Part shown: in pieces, positions 17,267 through 26,402 of the stretch
How positions within the stretch are numbered: position 1 is the stretch's first letter
Layout of the letters: each line of letters begins with the position of its first letter
Program-made: the position numbers and the translations under genes
Notes under the pieces: model-generated
What the model was told of the DNA's origin: nothing
The model's database searches: none
What the model saw: the letters and a program-made list of their open reading frames with translations, nothing else
Source of the DNA: Pseudomonas fluorescens
GTDB taxonomy: Bacteria > Pseudomonadota > Gammaproteobacteria > Pseudomonadales > Pseudomonadaceae
NCBI RefSeq assembly: GCF_902498195.1
Contig: NZ_CABVIY010000008.1
Location: 248,001 to 312,000 of the forward strand
Reading direction: 5' to 3'
Length of the DNA stretch: 64,000 bases

Positions 17267-18643
17267 TTACAGTTTCTTGGCTTTCTCGATCGCTTCTTCG
17301 ATGCCGCCAACCATGTAGAACGCTTGTTCTGGCAGGTGGTCGTAGTCACCGTTGAGGATGCCTTTGAAGCCAGCAATGGTGTCTTTCAGGGAAACGTATT
17401 TACCCGATGCACCGGTGAAGACTTCAGCCACGAAGAACGGCTGCGACAAGAAACGCTGGATCTTACGAGCACGGTTTACCAACTGCTTGTCGGCTTCCGA
17501 CAGCTCGTCCATACCCAGAATCGCAATGATGTCCTTCAGTTCTTTGTAACGCTGCAGCACGTACTGAACACCGCGAGCGGTTTCGTAGTGGTCGTTGCCG
17601 ATCACGTTCGGGTCCAGCTGACGCGAAGTCGAGTCCAGTGGGTCTACCGCTGGGTAGATACCCAGGGAAGCGATGTCACGGGACAGAACGACGGTGGCGT
17701 CCAAGTGGGCGAAGGTGGTCGCTGGCGACGGGTCAGTCAAGTCGTCCGCTGGTACGTATACGGCCTGGATCGACGTAATCGAACCTTGCTTGGTCGAAGT
17801 GATGCGCTCTTGCAGCACGCCCATCTCTTCAGCCAGGGTCGGCTGGTAACCTACTGCGGAAGGCATACGGCCCAGCAATGCGGATACTTCAGTACCGGCC
17901 AGGGTGTAACGATAGATGTTGTCGACGAACAGCAGAACGTCGTTACCTTCGTCACGGAACTTCTCGGCCATGGTCAGGCCGGTCAGGGCTACGCGCAGAC
18001 GGTTTCCCGGCGGCTCGTTCATCTGACCGTAAACCAGTGCCACTTTGTCCAGAACGTTGGAGTCCTTCATCTCGTGGTAGAAGTCGTTACCCTCACGAGT
18101 ACGCTCACCCACACCGGCGAACACGGAATAACCGCTGTGCTCGATGGCGATGTTACGGATCAGTTCCATCATGTTTACGGTTTTGCCTACACCGGCACCA
18201 CCGAACAGACCGACTTTACCGCCCTTGGCGAACGGGCAAACCAGGTCGATAACCTTGATGCCGGTTTCCAGCAGGTCGTTGCCGCCAGCTTGCTCGGCAA
18301 ACGAAGGTGCTGGACGGTGAATGCCCCAGCGCTCTTCGGTGTCGATCGGGCCAGCTTCGTCAATCGGGTTACCCAGTACGTCCATGATCCGGCCCAGGGT
18401 CGCTTTACCGACCGGTACGGAGATGGCAGCGCCAGAGTCGATAACGTCCAGACCGCGCTTCAAGCCTTCGGTGGAACCCATCGCAATGGTACGAACTACG
18501 CCGTCGCCCAGCTGCTGCTGAACTTCCAGGGTAGTTTCCGCGCCTTGTACTTTCAGCGCGTTGTAGATGCTCGGTACGCTGTCGCGTGGAAATTCCACGT
18601 CGATAACGGCGCCGATGATTTGAACGATACGTCCGCTACTCAT
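17267..18643 (-). CDS. atpD: ATP synthase F1 subunit beta
   Basis: A 458-residue catalytic subunit. The Walker A GGAGVGKT is near residue 150, followed by the catalytic GERTREGNDFY segment with its essential Glu, the LLFVDNIYRYTLAG Walker B region, and a C-terminal DELSEADK close to the DELSEED lever. Three copies alternate with alpha to make ATP. AGAGGATCC precedes the ATG. Confidence 0.99.
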   Translation of the reverse strand: MSSGRIVQIIGAVIDVEFPRDSVPSIYNALKVQGAETTLEVQQQLGDGVVRTIAMGSTEGLKRGLDVIDSGAAISVPVGKATLGRIMDVLGNPIDEAGPIDTEERWGIHRPAPSFAEQAGGNDLLETGIKVIDLVCPFAKGGKVGLFGGAGVGKTVNMMELIRNIAIEHSGYSVFAGVGERTREGNDFYHEMKDSNVLDKVALVYGQMNEPPGNRLRVALTGLTMAEKFRDEGNDVLLFVDNIYRYTLAGTEVSALLGRMPSAVGYQPTLAEEMGVLQERITSTKQGSITSIQAVYVPADDLTDPSPATTFAHLDATVVLSRDIASLGIYPAVDPLDSTSRQLDPNVIGNDHYETARGVQYVLQRYKELKDIIAILGMDELSEADKQLVNRARKIQRFLSQPFFVAEVFTGASGKYVSLKDTIAGFKGILNGDYDHLPEQAFYMVGGIEEAIEKAKKL

Positions 18644-18670
18644 AGCTGGATCCTCTGAATATTTGAACCG

Positions 18671-19531
18671 TTAAACCGCGGCAGCGCCGCCAACGATTTC
18701 CGAGATCTCTTGGGTGATCGCAGCCTGACGCGCCTTGTTGTAGACCAGCTGCAAATCGCTGATCAAATCACCGGCGTTGTCGGTAGCGTTCTTCATCGCG
18801 ATCATCCGCGCAGCCTGTTCAGCCGCGTTGTTCTCGACCACCGCCTGGTAAACCTGCGACTCCACGTAACGCACCATCAGGCCGTCAAGCAGCTCTTTGG
18901 CGTCCGGTTCGTAGAGATAGTCCCAGTGGTGCTTGAGTTCTTGATCCGGGGTTGCCACCAGCGGAACCAATTGCTCCACGGTAGGCTGTTGCGTCATGGT
19001 GTTGACGAACTTGTTGGATACCACGGACAGGCGGTCAATACGGCCGTCCAGGTAGGCATCCAGCATCACCTTGACGCTGCCGATCAGATCATTGATCGAC
19101 GGCTCTTCACCCAGGTGGCTGATAGCTGCAACGACGTTACCGCCGAAGTTGCGGAAGAAAGCCGCACCCTTGCTACCAATCACACACAGATCAATCTCGA
19201 CGCCGTTTTCGCGGTTTACCGCCATGTCCTTGACCAGGGCCTTGAACAGGTTGGTATTCAAGCCGCCGCACAGACCACGGTCACTGCTCACCACGACATA
19301 GCCGACACGCTTTACTTCGCGGTCGATCATGAACGGATGGCGGTATTCCGGGTTGGCGTTGGCCAGATGCCCAATTACCTGGCGGATACGCTCCGCATAA
19401 GGACGGCTAGCAGCCATGCGCATTTGTGCCTTGCGCATTTTGCTGACCGCCACTTTTTCCATGGCGCTGGTAATTTTTTGCGTGCTTTTGATGCTCGCAA
19501 TCTTACTGCGAATCTCTTTTGCGCCTGCCAT
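18671..19531 (-). CDS. atpG: ATP synthase F1 subunit gamma
   Basis: A 286-residue rotor subunit with the conserved N-terminal helix (MAGAKEIRSKIASIKSTQKITSAMEKVAVSKMRKAQ), a central SSDRGLCGGLN segment and the C-terminal helix (NATDNAGDLISDLQLVYNKARQAAITQEISEIVGGAAA). It couples proton-driven rotation of the c-ring to the alpha3beta3 head. Confidence 0.98.
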   Translation of the reverse strand: MAGAKEIRSKIASIKSTQKITSAMEKVAVSKMRKAQMRMAASRPYAERIRQVIGHLANANPEYRHPFMIDREVKRVGYVVVSSDRGLCGGLNTNLFKALVKDMAVNRENGVEIDLCVIGSKGAAFFRNFGGNVVAAISHLGEEPSINDLIGSVKVMLDAYLDGRIDRLSVVSNKFVNTMTQQPTVEQLVPLVATPDQELKHHWDYLYEPDAKELLDGLMVRYVESQVYQAVVENNAAEQAARMIAMKNATDNAGDLISDLQLVYNKARQAAITQEISEIVGGAAAV

Positions 19532-19552
19532 GTAACACCTATCAGGTTAGCA

Positions 19553-19576
19553 AGCGGGAGCCTTGCGGCTCCCGCT
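19553..19576. other. atpA-atpG intergenic hairpin
   Basis: AGCGGGAGCC, TTGC, GGCTCCCGCT is a 10-bp GC-rich stem filling the 50-base gap between atpA and atpG. There is no T-run. Confidence 0.65.
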
Positions 19577-19581
19577 GCGGC

Positions 19582-21126
19582 TTACCAGGTTTGGGTGGCC
19601 TTGAACTTCTCGATACCGGCTTTCAGGCCGCCATCGATCTCGTCGTTGAAGTCACCCTTCACGTTGATCTTGGCCATCAAATCGGCGTGATCGCGGTTGA
19701 AGTAAGCAATCAGCGCTTGTTCGAAGCTGCCAATCTTGGCGATTTCAACGTCAGTCAGGAACCCACGCTCAGCGGCATACAGCGACAGCGACATGTCGGC
19801 GATCGACATTGGCGCGTATTGCTTCTGCTTCATCAGCTCGGTAACGCGCTGACCATGCTCAAGTTGCTTACGGGTCGCTTCGTCCAGGTCAGAAGCGAAC
19901 TGGGCGAATGCCGCCAGTTCACGGTACTGAGCCAGAGCGGTACGGATACCACCGGACAGCTTCTTGATGATCTTGGTCTGAGCGGCACCACCCACACGGG
20001 ATACCGAAACACCGGCGTTCACTGCAGGGCGGATGCCCGAGTTGAACATGGCCGATTCCAGGAAGATCTGACCGTCGGTGATGGAAATCACGTTGGTCGG
20101 AACGAACGCGGAAACGTCGCCAGCCTGGGTTTCGATGATCGGCAGTGCGGTCAGGGAACCGGTTTTGCCGGTCACTGCGCCGTTGGTGAACTTCTCTACG
20201 TACTCTTCCGAAACGCGGGATGCGCGCTCCAGCAGACGGGAGTGGAGATAGAACACGTCGCCTGGGTAAGCTTCACGGCCTGGTGGACGGCGCAGCAGCA
20301 GGGAGATCTGGCGGTAAGCCACTGCCTGCTTGGACAGATCGTCATAAACGATCAGCGCGTCTTCACCGCGGTCGCGGAAGAATTCACCCATGGTGCAACC
20401 GGAGTACGGTGCCAGGAATTGCAGCGCAGGAGATTCCGAAGCACTGGCAGCCACGATGATCGTGTTGGCCAGGGCGCCGTTTTCTTCCAGCTTGCGAACC
20501 ACGTTGGCGATGGTCGATTGTTTCTGACCGATGGCAACGTAGACGCAGAAAATGCCGCTGTTCTTCTGGTTGATGATCGCGTCGATGGCCAGTGCGGTTT
20601 TACCGATCTGACGGTCACCGATGATCAGCTCACGCTGGCCACGGCCGACAGGGATCATGGCATCGACAGCCTTGTAGCCAGTCTGTACAGGCTGGTCTAC
20701 CGACTTACGCCAGATCACGCCTGGAGCAACTTTCTCGACCGCGTCGGTCTCGGTGTTGCCCAGTGGACCTTTGCCGTCAACAGGGTTACCCAGTGCGTCG
20801 ACTACGCGACCCAGCAGTTCCTTACCAACCGGAACTTCGAGGATGCGGCCGGTGCACTTGGCGCTCATGCCTTCAGCCAGAGTCTGGTATGCGCCCAAAA
20901 CAACGGCACCTACAGAGTCTTGCTCCAGGTTGAGGGCCATACCGTAGACGCCGCCCGGAAACTCGATCATCTCGCCGTACATGACGTCGGCCAGACCGTG
21001 AATCCGCACGATGCCGTCAGATACGCTGACGACAGTGCCTTCGTTACGGGCTTGGGAGGTCACATCGAGCTTGTCGATGCGGCCCTTGATAATTTCACTT
21101 ATTTCGGAAGGATTGAGTTGCTGCAT
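19582..21126 (-). CDS. atpA: ATP synthase F1 subunit alpha
   Basis: A 514-residue regulatory nucleotide-binding subunit. It has an N-terminal QLNPSEISEIIKGRI helix, Walker A GDRQIGKT near residue 170, and the family signature around PGIRPAVNAGVSVSRVGGAAQ (here NSGIRPAVNAGVSVSRVG). It forms the F1 hexamer with AtpD. Confidence 0.99.
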   Translation of the reverse strand: MQQLNPSEISEIIKGRIDKLDVTSQARNEGTVVSVSDGIVRIHGLADVMYGEMIEFPGGVYGMALNLEQDSVGAVVLGAYQTLAEGMSAKCTGRILEVPVGKELLGRVVDALGNPVDGKGPLGNTETDAVEKVAPGVIWRKSVDQPVQTGYKAVDAMIPVGRGQRELIIGDRQIGKTALAIDAIINQKNSGIFCVYVAIGQKQSTIANVVRKLEENGALANTIIVAASASESPALQFLAPYSGCTMGEFFRDRGEDALIVYDDLSKQAVAYRQISLLLRRPPGREAYPGDVFYLHSRLLERASRVSEEYVEKFTNGAVTGKTGSLTALPIIETQAGDVSAFVPTNVISITDGQIFLESAMFNSGIRPAVNAGVSVSRVGGAAQTKIIKKLSGGIRTALAQYRELAAFAQFASDLDEATRKQLEHGQRVTELMKQKQYAPMSIADMSLSLYAAERGFLTDVEIAKIGSFEQALIAYFNRDHADLMAKINVKGDFNDEIDGGLKAGIEKFKATQTW

Positions 21127-21147
21127 TGCTCTGCTGCCCCTTCAAAC

Positions 21148-21684
21148 TCAAGATTTCAATGCTTCGGCAAGTTTCGCGATTTTGCCGCGAATCGAGCCAT
21201 CGATAACCAGGTCGCCGGCGCGGATGACGACACCACCAATAAGGGCAGCGTCCTCCGCAACTTGCAGGCGCACTTCCCGGTTGAGTCGTGCACTGAGAAC
21301 CTTGGCGAGTTTGTCTTGCTGTTCTTGGTTCAATGCAAAAGCACTGGTCACTTCAACGTCTACCGACTTCTCTTGTTCAGCCTTGTACAGGTCGAACAGA
21401 GCGGCAATCTCCGGCAACAGCGGGAGACGGTCGTTTTCGGCAACGACGTGAATGAAGTTCTGTGCCTTGGCATCAAACTTGTCGCCGCACACGTCAATGA
21501 ACGTGGCGGCCTTTTCTGCGCTCGTCAGTCGCGGGGCCTTGAGCACGCGCTGCATGGTGTCGTCTTCCGACACCGCTGCAGCCAGGCCGAGCATGGCTGA
21601 CCAATTGGCCAGTTGCTGGTGGGCCTGAGCGTGCTCGAAGGCCGCCTTAGCGTAAGGTCGGGCCAACGTGGTCAGTTCTGCCAT
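21148..21684 (-). CDS. atpH: ATP synthase F1 subunit delta
   Basis: A 178-residue OSCP/delta subunit (N-terminal ARPYAKAAFEHAQAH; C-terminal VAEDAALIGGVVIRAGDLVIDGSIRGKIAKLAEAL). It ties the peripheral stalk to the top of F1. It is 12 bases downstream of atpF. Confidence 0.98.
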   Translation of the reverse strand: MAELTTLARPYAKAAFEHAQAHQQLANWSAMLGLAAAVSEDDTMQRVLKAPRLTSAEKAATFIDVCGDKFDAKAQNFIHVVAENDRLPLLPEIAALFDLYKAEQEKSVDVEVTSAFALNQEQQDKLAKVLSARLNREVRLQVAEDAALIGGVVIRAGDLVIDGSIRGKIAKLAEALKS

Positions 21685-21696
21685 GATCGCCCTCGC

Positions 21697-22167
21697 TTAG
21701 ATTTCAGCAGCCAGTTGGTTAACCAGCTCTGCGTGCGCGTTTTGATCGATTGACTTGCCCAGGATCTTCGAAGCACCGTCAACGGCCAGGCTACCCACTT
21801 GGGCGCGCAGCGCGTCTTTGACACTGTTCAGTTCCTGTTCGATCTCGGCCTGAGCCTGAGCCTTCACACGGTCAGCTTCGACGCGAGCCTGTTCACGGGC
21901 TTCGTCGACAATCTGGGTACCGCGCTTCTTGGCTTGCTCGATGATTTCAGCTGCCTGAGCTTTCGCTTCGCGCAGTTGGTGACCCGCTTTCTCTTGGGCC
22001 AACTCCAGGTCGCGAGCTGCTCGGCTGGCAGCGTCCAATCCATCCGCGATCTTCTTTTGACGTTCGTGCAGTGCCGCGATGACCGGAGGCCATACGAACT
22101 TCATGCAGAACAGTACAAAAATGAGGAACGCAACGGACTGGCCAATCAGGGTCGCATTAATGTTCAC
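21697..22167 (-). CDS. atpF: ATP synthase F0 subunit b
   Basis: A 156-residue peripheral stalk subunit. One N-terminal transmembrane helix (NATLIGQSVAFLIFVLFCMKFVWPPVI) is followed by a long charged coiled coil (residues of about 30-140). It forms a homodimeric stator. Confidence 0.98.
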   Translation of the reverse strand: MNINATLIGQSVAFLIFVLFCMKFVWPPVIAALHERQKKIADGLDAASRAARDLELAQEKAGHQLREAKAQAAEIIEQAKKRGTQIVDEAREQARVEADRVKAQAQAEIEQELNSVKDALRAQVGSLAVDGASKILGKSIDQNAHAELVNQLAAEI

Positions 22168-22203
22168 GCCAACACCTCGCAGTAACGTTGTCCATCACAT
22201 CAA

Positions 22204-22226
22204 ATTACTCGGAAGATCCGAGTAAT
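22204..22226. other. hairpin at the atpE stop codon
   Basis: ATTACTCGGA, AGA, TCCGAGTAAT: the 10-bp stem overlaps the first base of the atpE stop codon and lies before atpF. It could protect the highly translated atpE message or be a processing site. Confidence 0.65.
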
Positions 22227-22483
22227 TAGCCAGCGATCTGACCAACGAACGGGTTCGCAAAGGTGAAGAACAGAGCGATACCAACACCGATCATGGTTAC
22301 GGCGTCGAGCAGACCGGCAACGATGAACATTTTAACTTGCAGCATTGGAACCATTTCTGGCTGACGCGCTGCGCCTTCCAGGAACTTGCCGCCCAGCAGG
22401 CCGAAACCAATTGCGGTACCCAGTGCGCCCAGGCCGATCAACAGTGCAACAGCGATAGCGGTTAGACCAACTACAGTTTCCAT
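22226..22483 (-). CDS. atpE: ATP synthase F0 subunit c
   Basis: An 85-residue hairpin proteolipid with two transmembrane helices joined by the polar loop ARQPE (residues 39-43). The proton-carrying Asp60 lies in [12 protein letters not shown]. It forms the rotor ring. Hairpins on both sides of the gene suggest that its mRNA is individually stabilised or translated more. Confidence 0.99.
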
Positions 22484-22571
22484 CTTTCCTCCCGACTTTT
22501 ACGTCGTATGGTTTAGGTTTTTTAGATTAAAGCGGTAAAACAAATCGTTTCATGGTGCCCCGTGAGGAGCC

Positions 22572-22593
22572 CCCTCCCGTTTGACCGGGAGGG
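22572..22593. other. atpB-atpE intergenic hairpin
   Basis: CCCTCCCG, TTTGAC, CGGGAGGG within the 134-base gap between atpB and atpE, the longest gap inside the operon. Confidence 0.65.
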
Positions 22594-22617
22594 ACATCAG
22601 ACTAGTCGAGACTGGTC

Positions 22618-23487
22618 TTAATGGTTTTCTTCGTGCGCCATCGACAGGTAGACGATGGTCAGCATCATGAAGATAAATGCCTGCAGGGTGATGATCAGGA
22701 TGTGGAACACTGCCCACGCCCACTGCAGGACGATGCCCAGGCCGCTGAGCCAGAGCAGACCGCTGCCGAACATCACAGCGATCAGAATGAATACCAGCTC
22801 GCCGGCATACATGTTGCCGAACAGACGCAGGGCCAGGGAGATCGGCTTGGCGATCAGGGTCACGAATTCCAGCAGGAAGTTCACCGGGATCAGCAGGGCT
22901 TGAACGAAGATGTTCTTGCTGCCGAACGGGTGCAGGGTCAGCTCGCCGATGAAACCGCCGAGGCCCTTGACCTTGATGCTATAGAAAATGATCAGTGCGA
23001 AAACCGAGAACGCCATGCCCAGGGTCGCGTTCGGGTCGGTGGTCGACACGGCGCGGAACGGGATGTGATGGTCACCGGAGATCAGGATGGCCAGCTGAGG
23101 AATCCAGTCGACCGGTACCAGGTCGACGGCGTTCATCAGGAACACCCAGACGAAGATGGTCAGTGCCAGCGGTGCAATCACCGGGCTACGGCCATGGAAG
23201 CTGTCTTTCACGCTGCCATCGACGAATTCGACCAATACTTCAACGAAGTTCTGCAAAGCACCTGGCTGACCGGAAGTCGCCTTCTTTGCCGCCATGCGGA
23301 AAAGAAGCACGAAGATCAGACCCAATGCGACCGACCAGCCGAGGGTATCGACGTGGAAAGCCCAGAAGCCCATTTCCTTGGCTTCTGCTGCGGTGTGGGC
23401 AAAGCCCCAGCCGCCGGTAGGGTGCTGACCGAAAGTCAGGTTCTGCAAGTGGTGCTGGATATAGCCCGAAGCGGTTGTTTCTGCCAT
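22618..23487 (-). CDS. atpB: ATP synthase F0 subunit a
   Basis: A 289-residue polytopic subunit forming the proton half-channels. The essential Arg is in SLALRLFGNMYAGE (around residue 220), and the C-terminal helices include LQAFIFMMLTIVYLSMA. It carries a His-containing N-terminal extension typical of Pseudomonas. Confidence 0.98.
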   Translation of the reverse strand: MAETTASGYIQHHLQNLTFGQHPTGGWGFAHTAAEAKEMGFWAFHVDTLGWSVALGLIFVLLFRMAAKKATSGQPGALQNFVEVLVEFVDGSVKDSFHGRSPVIAPLALTIFVWVFLMNAVDLVPVDWIPQLAILISGDHHIPFRAVSTTDPNATLGMAFSVFALIIFYSIKVKGLGGFIGELTLHPFGSKNIFVQALLIPVNFLLEFVTLIAKPISLALRLFGNMYAGELVFILIAVMFGSGLLWLSGLGIVLQWAWAVFHILIITLQAFIFMMLTIVYLSMAHEENH

Positions 23488-23503
23488 GGTTGCCTCAAAC
23501 GCC

Positions 23504-23914
23504 CTAAGGTCTCGAAAGTCTTGTTCTCATCAGCAGGGGAGCGAACCAGCTGACCGACTGAGTCAGCACGAAGGCACCGAATACTGCAATCGGCGCCAGT
23601 GGCTTCACACCTGCAAACACCAGTGCAAACAGCACTGCCGTCAAAATCAATTTGCCCGCCTCACCGGCATAAAAAGACCGGACGATGGCTTGAGCTGCTC
23701 GGGCGCCGGAAAACCGAAAAGCCCTGTGAGCGAAATAAACATTGGGCAGCAAGGCTATCAGGCCTCCGCAAAGTCCCGAGTACCCGGCAACGACTCCATA
23801 CCAATGCCAGAGCGCCAAAGCGGCCATGAGCAAAATGACAAATTGAGCCATTAACACCGGAAAAACTGCCAGGCGATGGAAGGGCAAGCGGTTTGGCGTG
23901 CGGGTTTCCATCAC
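23504..23914 (-). CDS. atpI: ATP synthase assembly protein AtpI
   Basis: About 136 residues with four hydrophobic segments and the N-terminal PNRLPFHRLAVFPVLMAQ. It is the first gene of the atp operon and helps c-ring assembly and Mg2+ supply in related bacteria. The frame opens with a GTG at 23914 followed at once by an ATG at 23911. GGAG lies seven bases before the GTG, so either could be used. Confidence 0.93.
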   Translation of the reverse strand: MMETRTPNRLPFHRLAVFPVLMAQFVILLMAALALWHWYGVVAGYSGLCGGLIALLPNVYFAHRAFRFSGARAAQAIVRSFYAGEAGKLILTAVLFALVFAGVKPLAPIAVFGAFVLTQSVSWFAPLLMRTRLSRP

Positions 23915-23985
23915 TATTGCTCTCCAATGGTCGGCTGCCGAAATTCAATAACTTGGCATAATTTGTGCCGACAAAATGCGCGCAG

Positions 23986-24014
23986 AGTATAGGGGCGGTT
24001 CTGCCCCTATTCAA
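23986..24014 (-). promoter_or_regulatory. probable atp operon promoter
   Basis: On the minus strand, TTGAAT is separated by exactly 17 bases from TATACT. The spacer contains an inverted repeat GGGGC/GCCCC whose arms extend into the -10 and -35 boxes (23989-24010). It is about 70 bases upstream of atpI. The palindrome could be an operator or the parB 3' hairpin. Confidence 0.6.
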
Positions 24015-24059
24015 CTGTCAGGTAGTGATTTCCGACTGCGCGCTACATGAGGAAATGTT

Positions 24060-24932
24060 TCAGCGGATATGAGCGAGCACGCCTTGAAGCTCATCCAGGG
24101 AATTGTAACCAATTACCAACTGGCCTTTTCCCTTCTTACCGTGGCGAATCTGCACCGCAGAGCCTAGGCGCTCGGCCAGACGCTGCTCCAACCGGGCGAT
24201 ATCCGGGTCCGGTTTTGCAGGTTCCACGGGCTCCGGTTTGCCGCTCAACCACTGGCGTACCAGTGCCTCGGTTTGGCGCACGGTCAGCCCACGTGCGACA
24301 ACATGTCGCGCCCCTTCAACCTGTTGATTGTCCGGCAAACCGAGCAATGCACGGGCATGACCCATTTCCAGGTCGCCGTGGGACAGCATGGTCTTGATGA
24401 CTTCGGGCAGCGAGATCAGGCGCAACAGGTTGGCCACGGTCACCCGGGATTTACCCACCGCCTCGGCCACTTGTTGCTGGGTCAGCTGGAATTCGTGCTG
24501 TAGACGCTGCAGCGCGACCGCTTCTTCGATCGGGTTGAGGTCTTCGCGCTGGATGTTCTCGATCAACGCCATGGCGATTGCGGTTTCATCCGGCACATCG
24601 CGAACCATCGCCGGGATGGTTTCCTGGCCGGCTTGCTGGCTGGCGCGCCAGCGGCGTTCGCCGGCGATGATTTCGAAACGACCACTGCCGATCGGACGCA
24701 CCACAATGGGTTGCATGACACCCTGGGCCTTGATCGACTGCGCCAGCTCTTCCAGTGCCTGGGGATCCATGTCCCGGCGCGGCTGGTATTTGCCGCGCTG
24801 GATAAGATCCAGAGGCAAGTGTTGCAACTCGCGCTGATCGGCTTGTACCGCCTGCTCTTCCAGCGAGCTGACAGTCGGACCACTCAGCAGTGCATCCAGT
24901 CCACGTCCGAGACCTCGTTTCTTGACGGCCAT
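24060..24932 (-). CDS. parB: chromosome partitioning protein ParB
   Basis: A 290-residue CTP-dependent clamp that binds parS. The N-terminal ParA-stimulating peptide (KKRGLGRGLDALL) is followed by the CTP-binding ParB/Srx domain with GERRWRASQ, an HTH that reads parS (LTQQQVAEAVGKSRVTVANLLRL) and a C-terminal dimerisation domain. It is 9 bases downstream of parA. Confidence 0.98.
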   Translation of the reverse strand: MAVKKRGLGRGLDALLSGPTVSSLEEQAVQADQRELQHLPLDLIQRGKYQPRRDMDPQALEELAQSIKAQGVMQPIVVRPIGSGRFEIIAGERRWRASQQAGQETIPAMVRDVPDETAIAMALIENIQREDLNPIEEAVALQRLQHEFQLTQQQVAEAVGKSRVTVANLLRLISLPEVIKTMLSHGDLEMGHARALLGLPDNQQVEGARHVVARGLTVRQTEALVRQWLSGKPEPVEPAKPDPDIARLEQRLAERLGSAVQIRHGKKGKGQLVIGYNSLDELQGVLAHIR

Positions 24933-24941
24933 GGGGATTCC

Positions 24942-25739
24942 TTAAGTTGCCTGAGCGGCGGCGATGCGTGAGTTTTTGCGCTGACGACGAACCATTTCGC
25001 CCGCCAGAGCCAGGTAGGCAACGGCGCCGCGCGATGCTTTGTCGTACGCCAGCGCCGGCATACCGTAGCTCGGGGCTTCGGCCAGTCTGATGTTGCGCGG
25101 AATGACGGTGTCGTAGAGCTGCTCGCCGAAGTGCTCCTTGAGCTGCGCCGACACGTCGTTCATCAGGCTCAGGCGCGGGTCGTACATCGTCCGCAACAAG
25201 CCTTCGACCTTGAGATTGGGGTTCAGCAATTCGGCGATGCGCTTGATGTTATCCACAAGGTCACTCAGACCTTCGAGCGCGAAGTACTCGCACTGCATGG
25301 GGATAATGACCCCGTCTGCGGCGACCAATGCGTTCAGCGTCAGCATCGAAAGTGACGGTGGACAGTCGATCAAAATGTAATCGTAGTTTTCACGGATGGG
25401 CGCCAACGCGCTGCGCAGGCGGCTCTCCTTCATCTGCATTTCCAGCAGCACCACTTCGGCGGCGGTCAGGTCGCGGTTGGCCGGCAACAGTTGGTAACCA
25501 CCGTGCTCGGAGTAGTGCATGGCCTGGGCCAGATCGCATTCGCCGATCAGCAGGTCATAAACCGAGTTTTCCAGGCCGTGTTTATCCACACCGCTACCCA
25601 TGGTGGCGTTGCCCTGTGGATCGAGATCGATCAACAACACCCGGCGCTTGGTCGCGACGAGGGATGCTGCGAGGTTGATGCAGGTGGTGGTCTTGCCCAC
25701 ACCACCCTTTTGGTTCGCTATCGCGAATACCTTAGCCAT
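24942..25739 (-). CDS. parA: chromosome partitioning ATPase ParA
   Basis: A 265-residue deviant Walker ATPase. ANQKGGVGKTTTCINLA lies at residues 7-23 and IDLDPQGNAT follows. It positions and segregates ParB-parS complexes on the nucleoid. The ATG at 25739 matches family N-termini; a TTG at 25757 is an unlikely extension. Two perfect DnaA boxes (25249, 25582) lie in the coding sequence. Confidence 0.98.
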   Translation of the reverse strand: MAKVFAIANQKGGVGKTTTCINLAASLVATKRRVLLIDLDPQGNATMGSGVDKHGLENSVYDLLIGECDLAQAMHYSEHGGYQLLPANRDLTAAEVVLLEMQMKESRLRSALAPIRENYDYILIDCPPSLSMLTLNALVAADGVIIPMQCEYFALEGLSDLVDNIKRIAELLNPNLKVEGLLRTMYDPRLSLMNDVSAQLKEHFGEQLYDTVIPRNIRLAEAPSYGMPALAYDKASRGAVAYLALAGEMVRRQRKNSRIAAAQAT

Positions 25740-25757
25740 TCTTGCTTGTGTTCCCAA

Positions 25758-26402
25758 TCATGCCGTGCGGCGCAGTATCAGCAGATGGCGTTGGCCTTGG
25801 CAACCGGGTACGGCCAAGGCGTGTTCGCTATCGAGGTGGAAGTCTGTCGGCAATGCTACCAGTTCGTCGGCGGGATGAACGCCCTTCATTGCCAGCCAAC
25901 GCGTATCGGTATCACCGAGATGGCGGGTCCAGTTGGTGAAGTTCTCCATGCTGCTGAACGCACGGGAAATAATCCCGTTGAACGGCTGGGCAGGCTGGAA
26001 CGCTTCGACGCGACTGTGGATAACTTGCAGGTTATCCAGCTTGAGTTCGAGTTTGACCTGGGTCAGGAAGCGGGTTTTCTTGCCGTTGCTGTCCAGACAG
26101 GTGACTTGCGACTCGGGAAACAGGATGGCCAGGGGAATACCTGGCATGCCGCCGCCGCTGCCGACGTCCAGCCACCGACCGTTTTCGATGAACGACATCA
26201 CACTCAGACTATCGAGCAAATGCCGTGACACCATTTCGTCCGGATCCCGCACGGCGGTCAGGTTGTAAGCCTTGTTCCATTTGATCAACAGGGCCAGGTA
26301 ACCCAGCAGCTGTGCGTGCTGGGTTTCCGTCAGATCGACACCGAGTTGACGAGCGCCTGTGGATAACTCTTCGGCATGTTGCGAGGTGACCAACGAACTC
26401 AA
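25758..26402 (-). CDS. rsmG: 16S rRNA (guanine527-N7)-methyltransferase
   Basis: A 214-residue SAM enzyme with motif I LDVGSGGGMPGIPLAI and the FLTQVKLELKLDN segment. It methylates G527 of 16S rRNA. Translation starts at a TTG (26400-26402) that overlaps the mnmG stop as TTGA, indicating coupling. Two DnaA boxes (26015, 26358) lie within it. Confidence 0.95.
   Translation of the reverse strand: MSSLVTSQHAEELSTGARQLGVDLTETQHAQLLGYLALLIKWNKAYNLTAVRDPDEMVSRHLLDSLSVMSFIENGRWLDVGSGGGMPGIPLAILFPESQVTCLDSNGKKTRFLTQVKLELKLDNLQVIHSRVEAFQPAQPFNGIISRAFSSMENFTNWTRHLGDTDTRWLAMKGVHPADELVALPTDFHLDSEHALAVPGCQGQRHLLILRRTA

Noticed and set aside
24290..24295. CACGTG in parB as a parS core
   Set aside because: The flanks do not match TGTTCCACGTGGAACA; similar isolated CACGTG occurrences (for example 49238) were rejected for the same reason.
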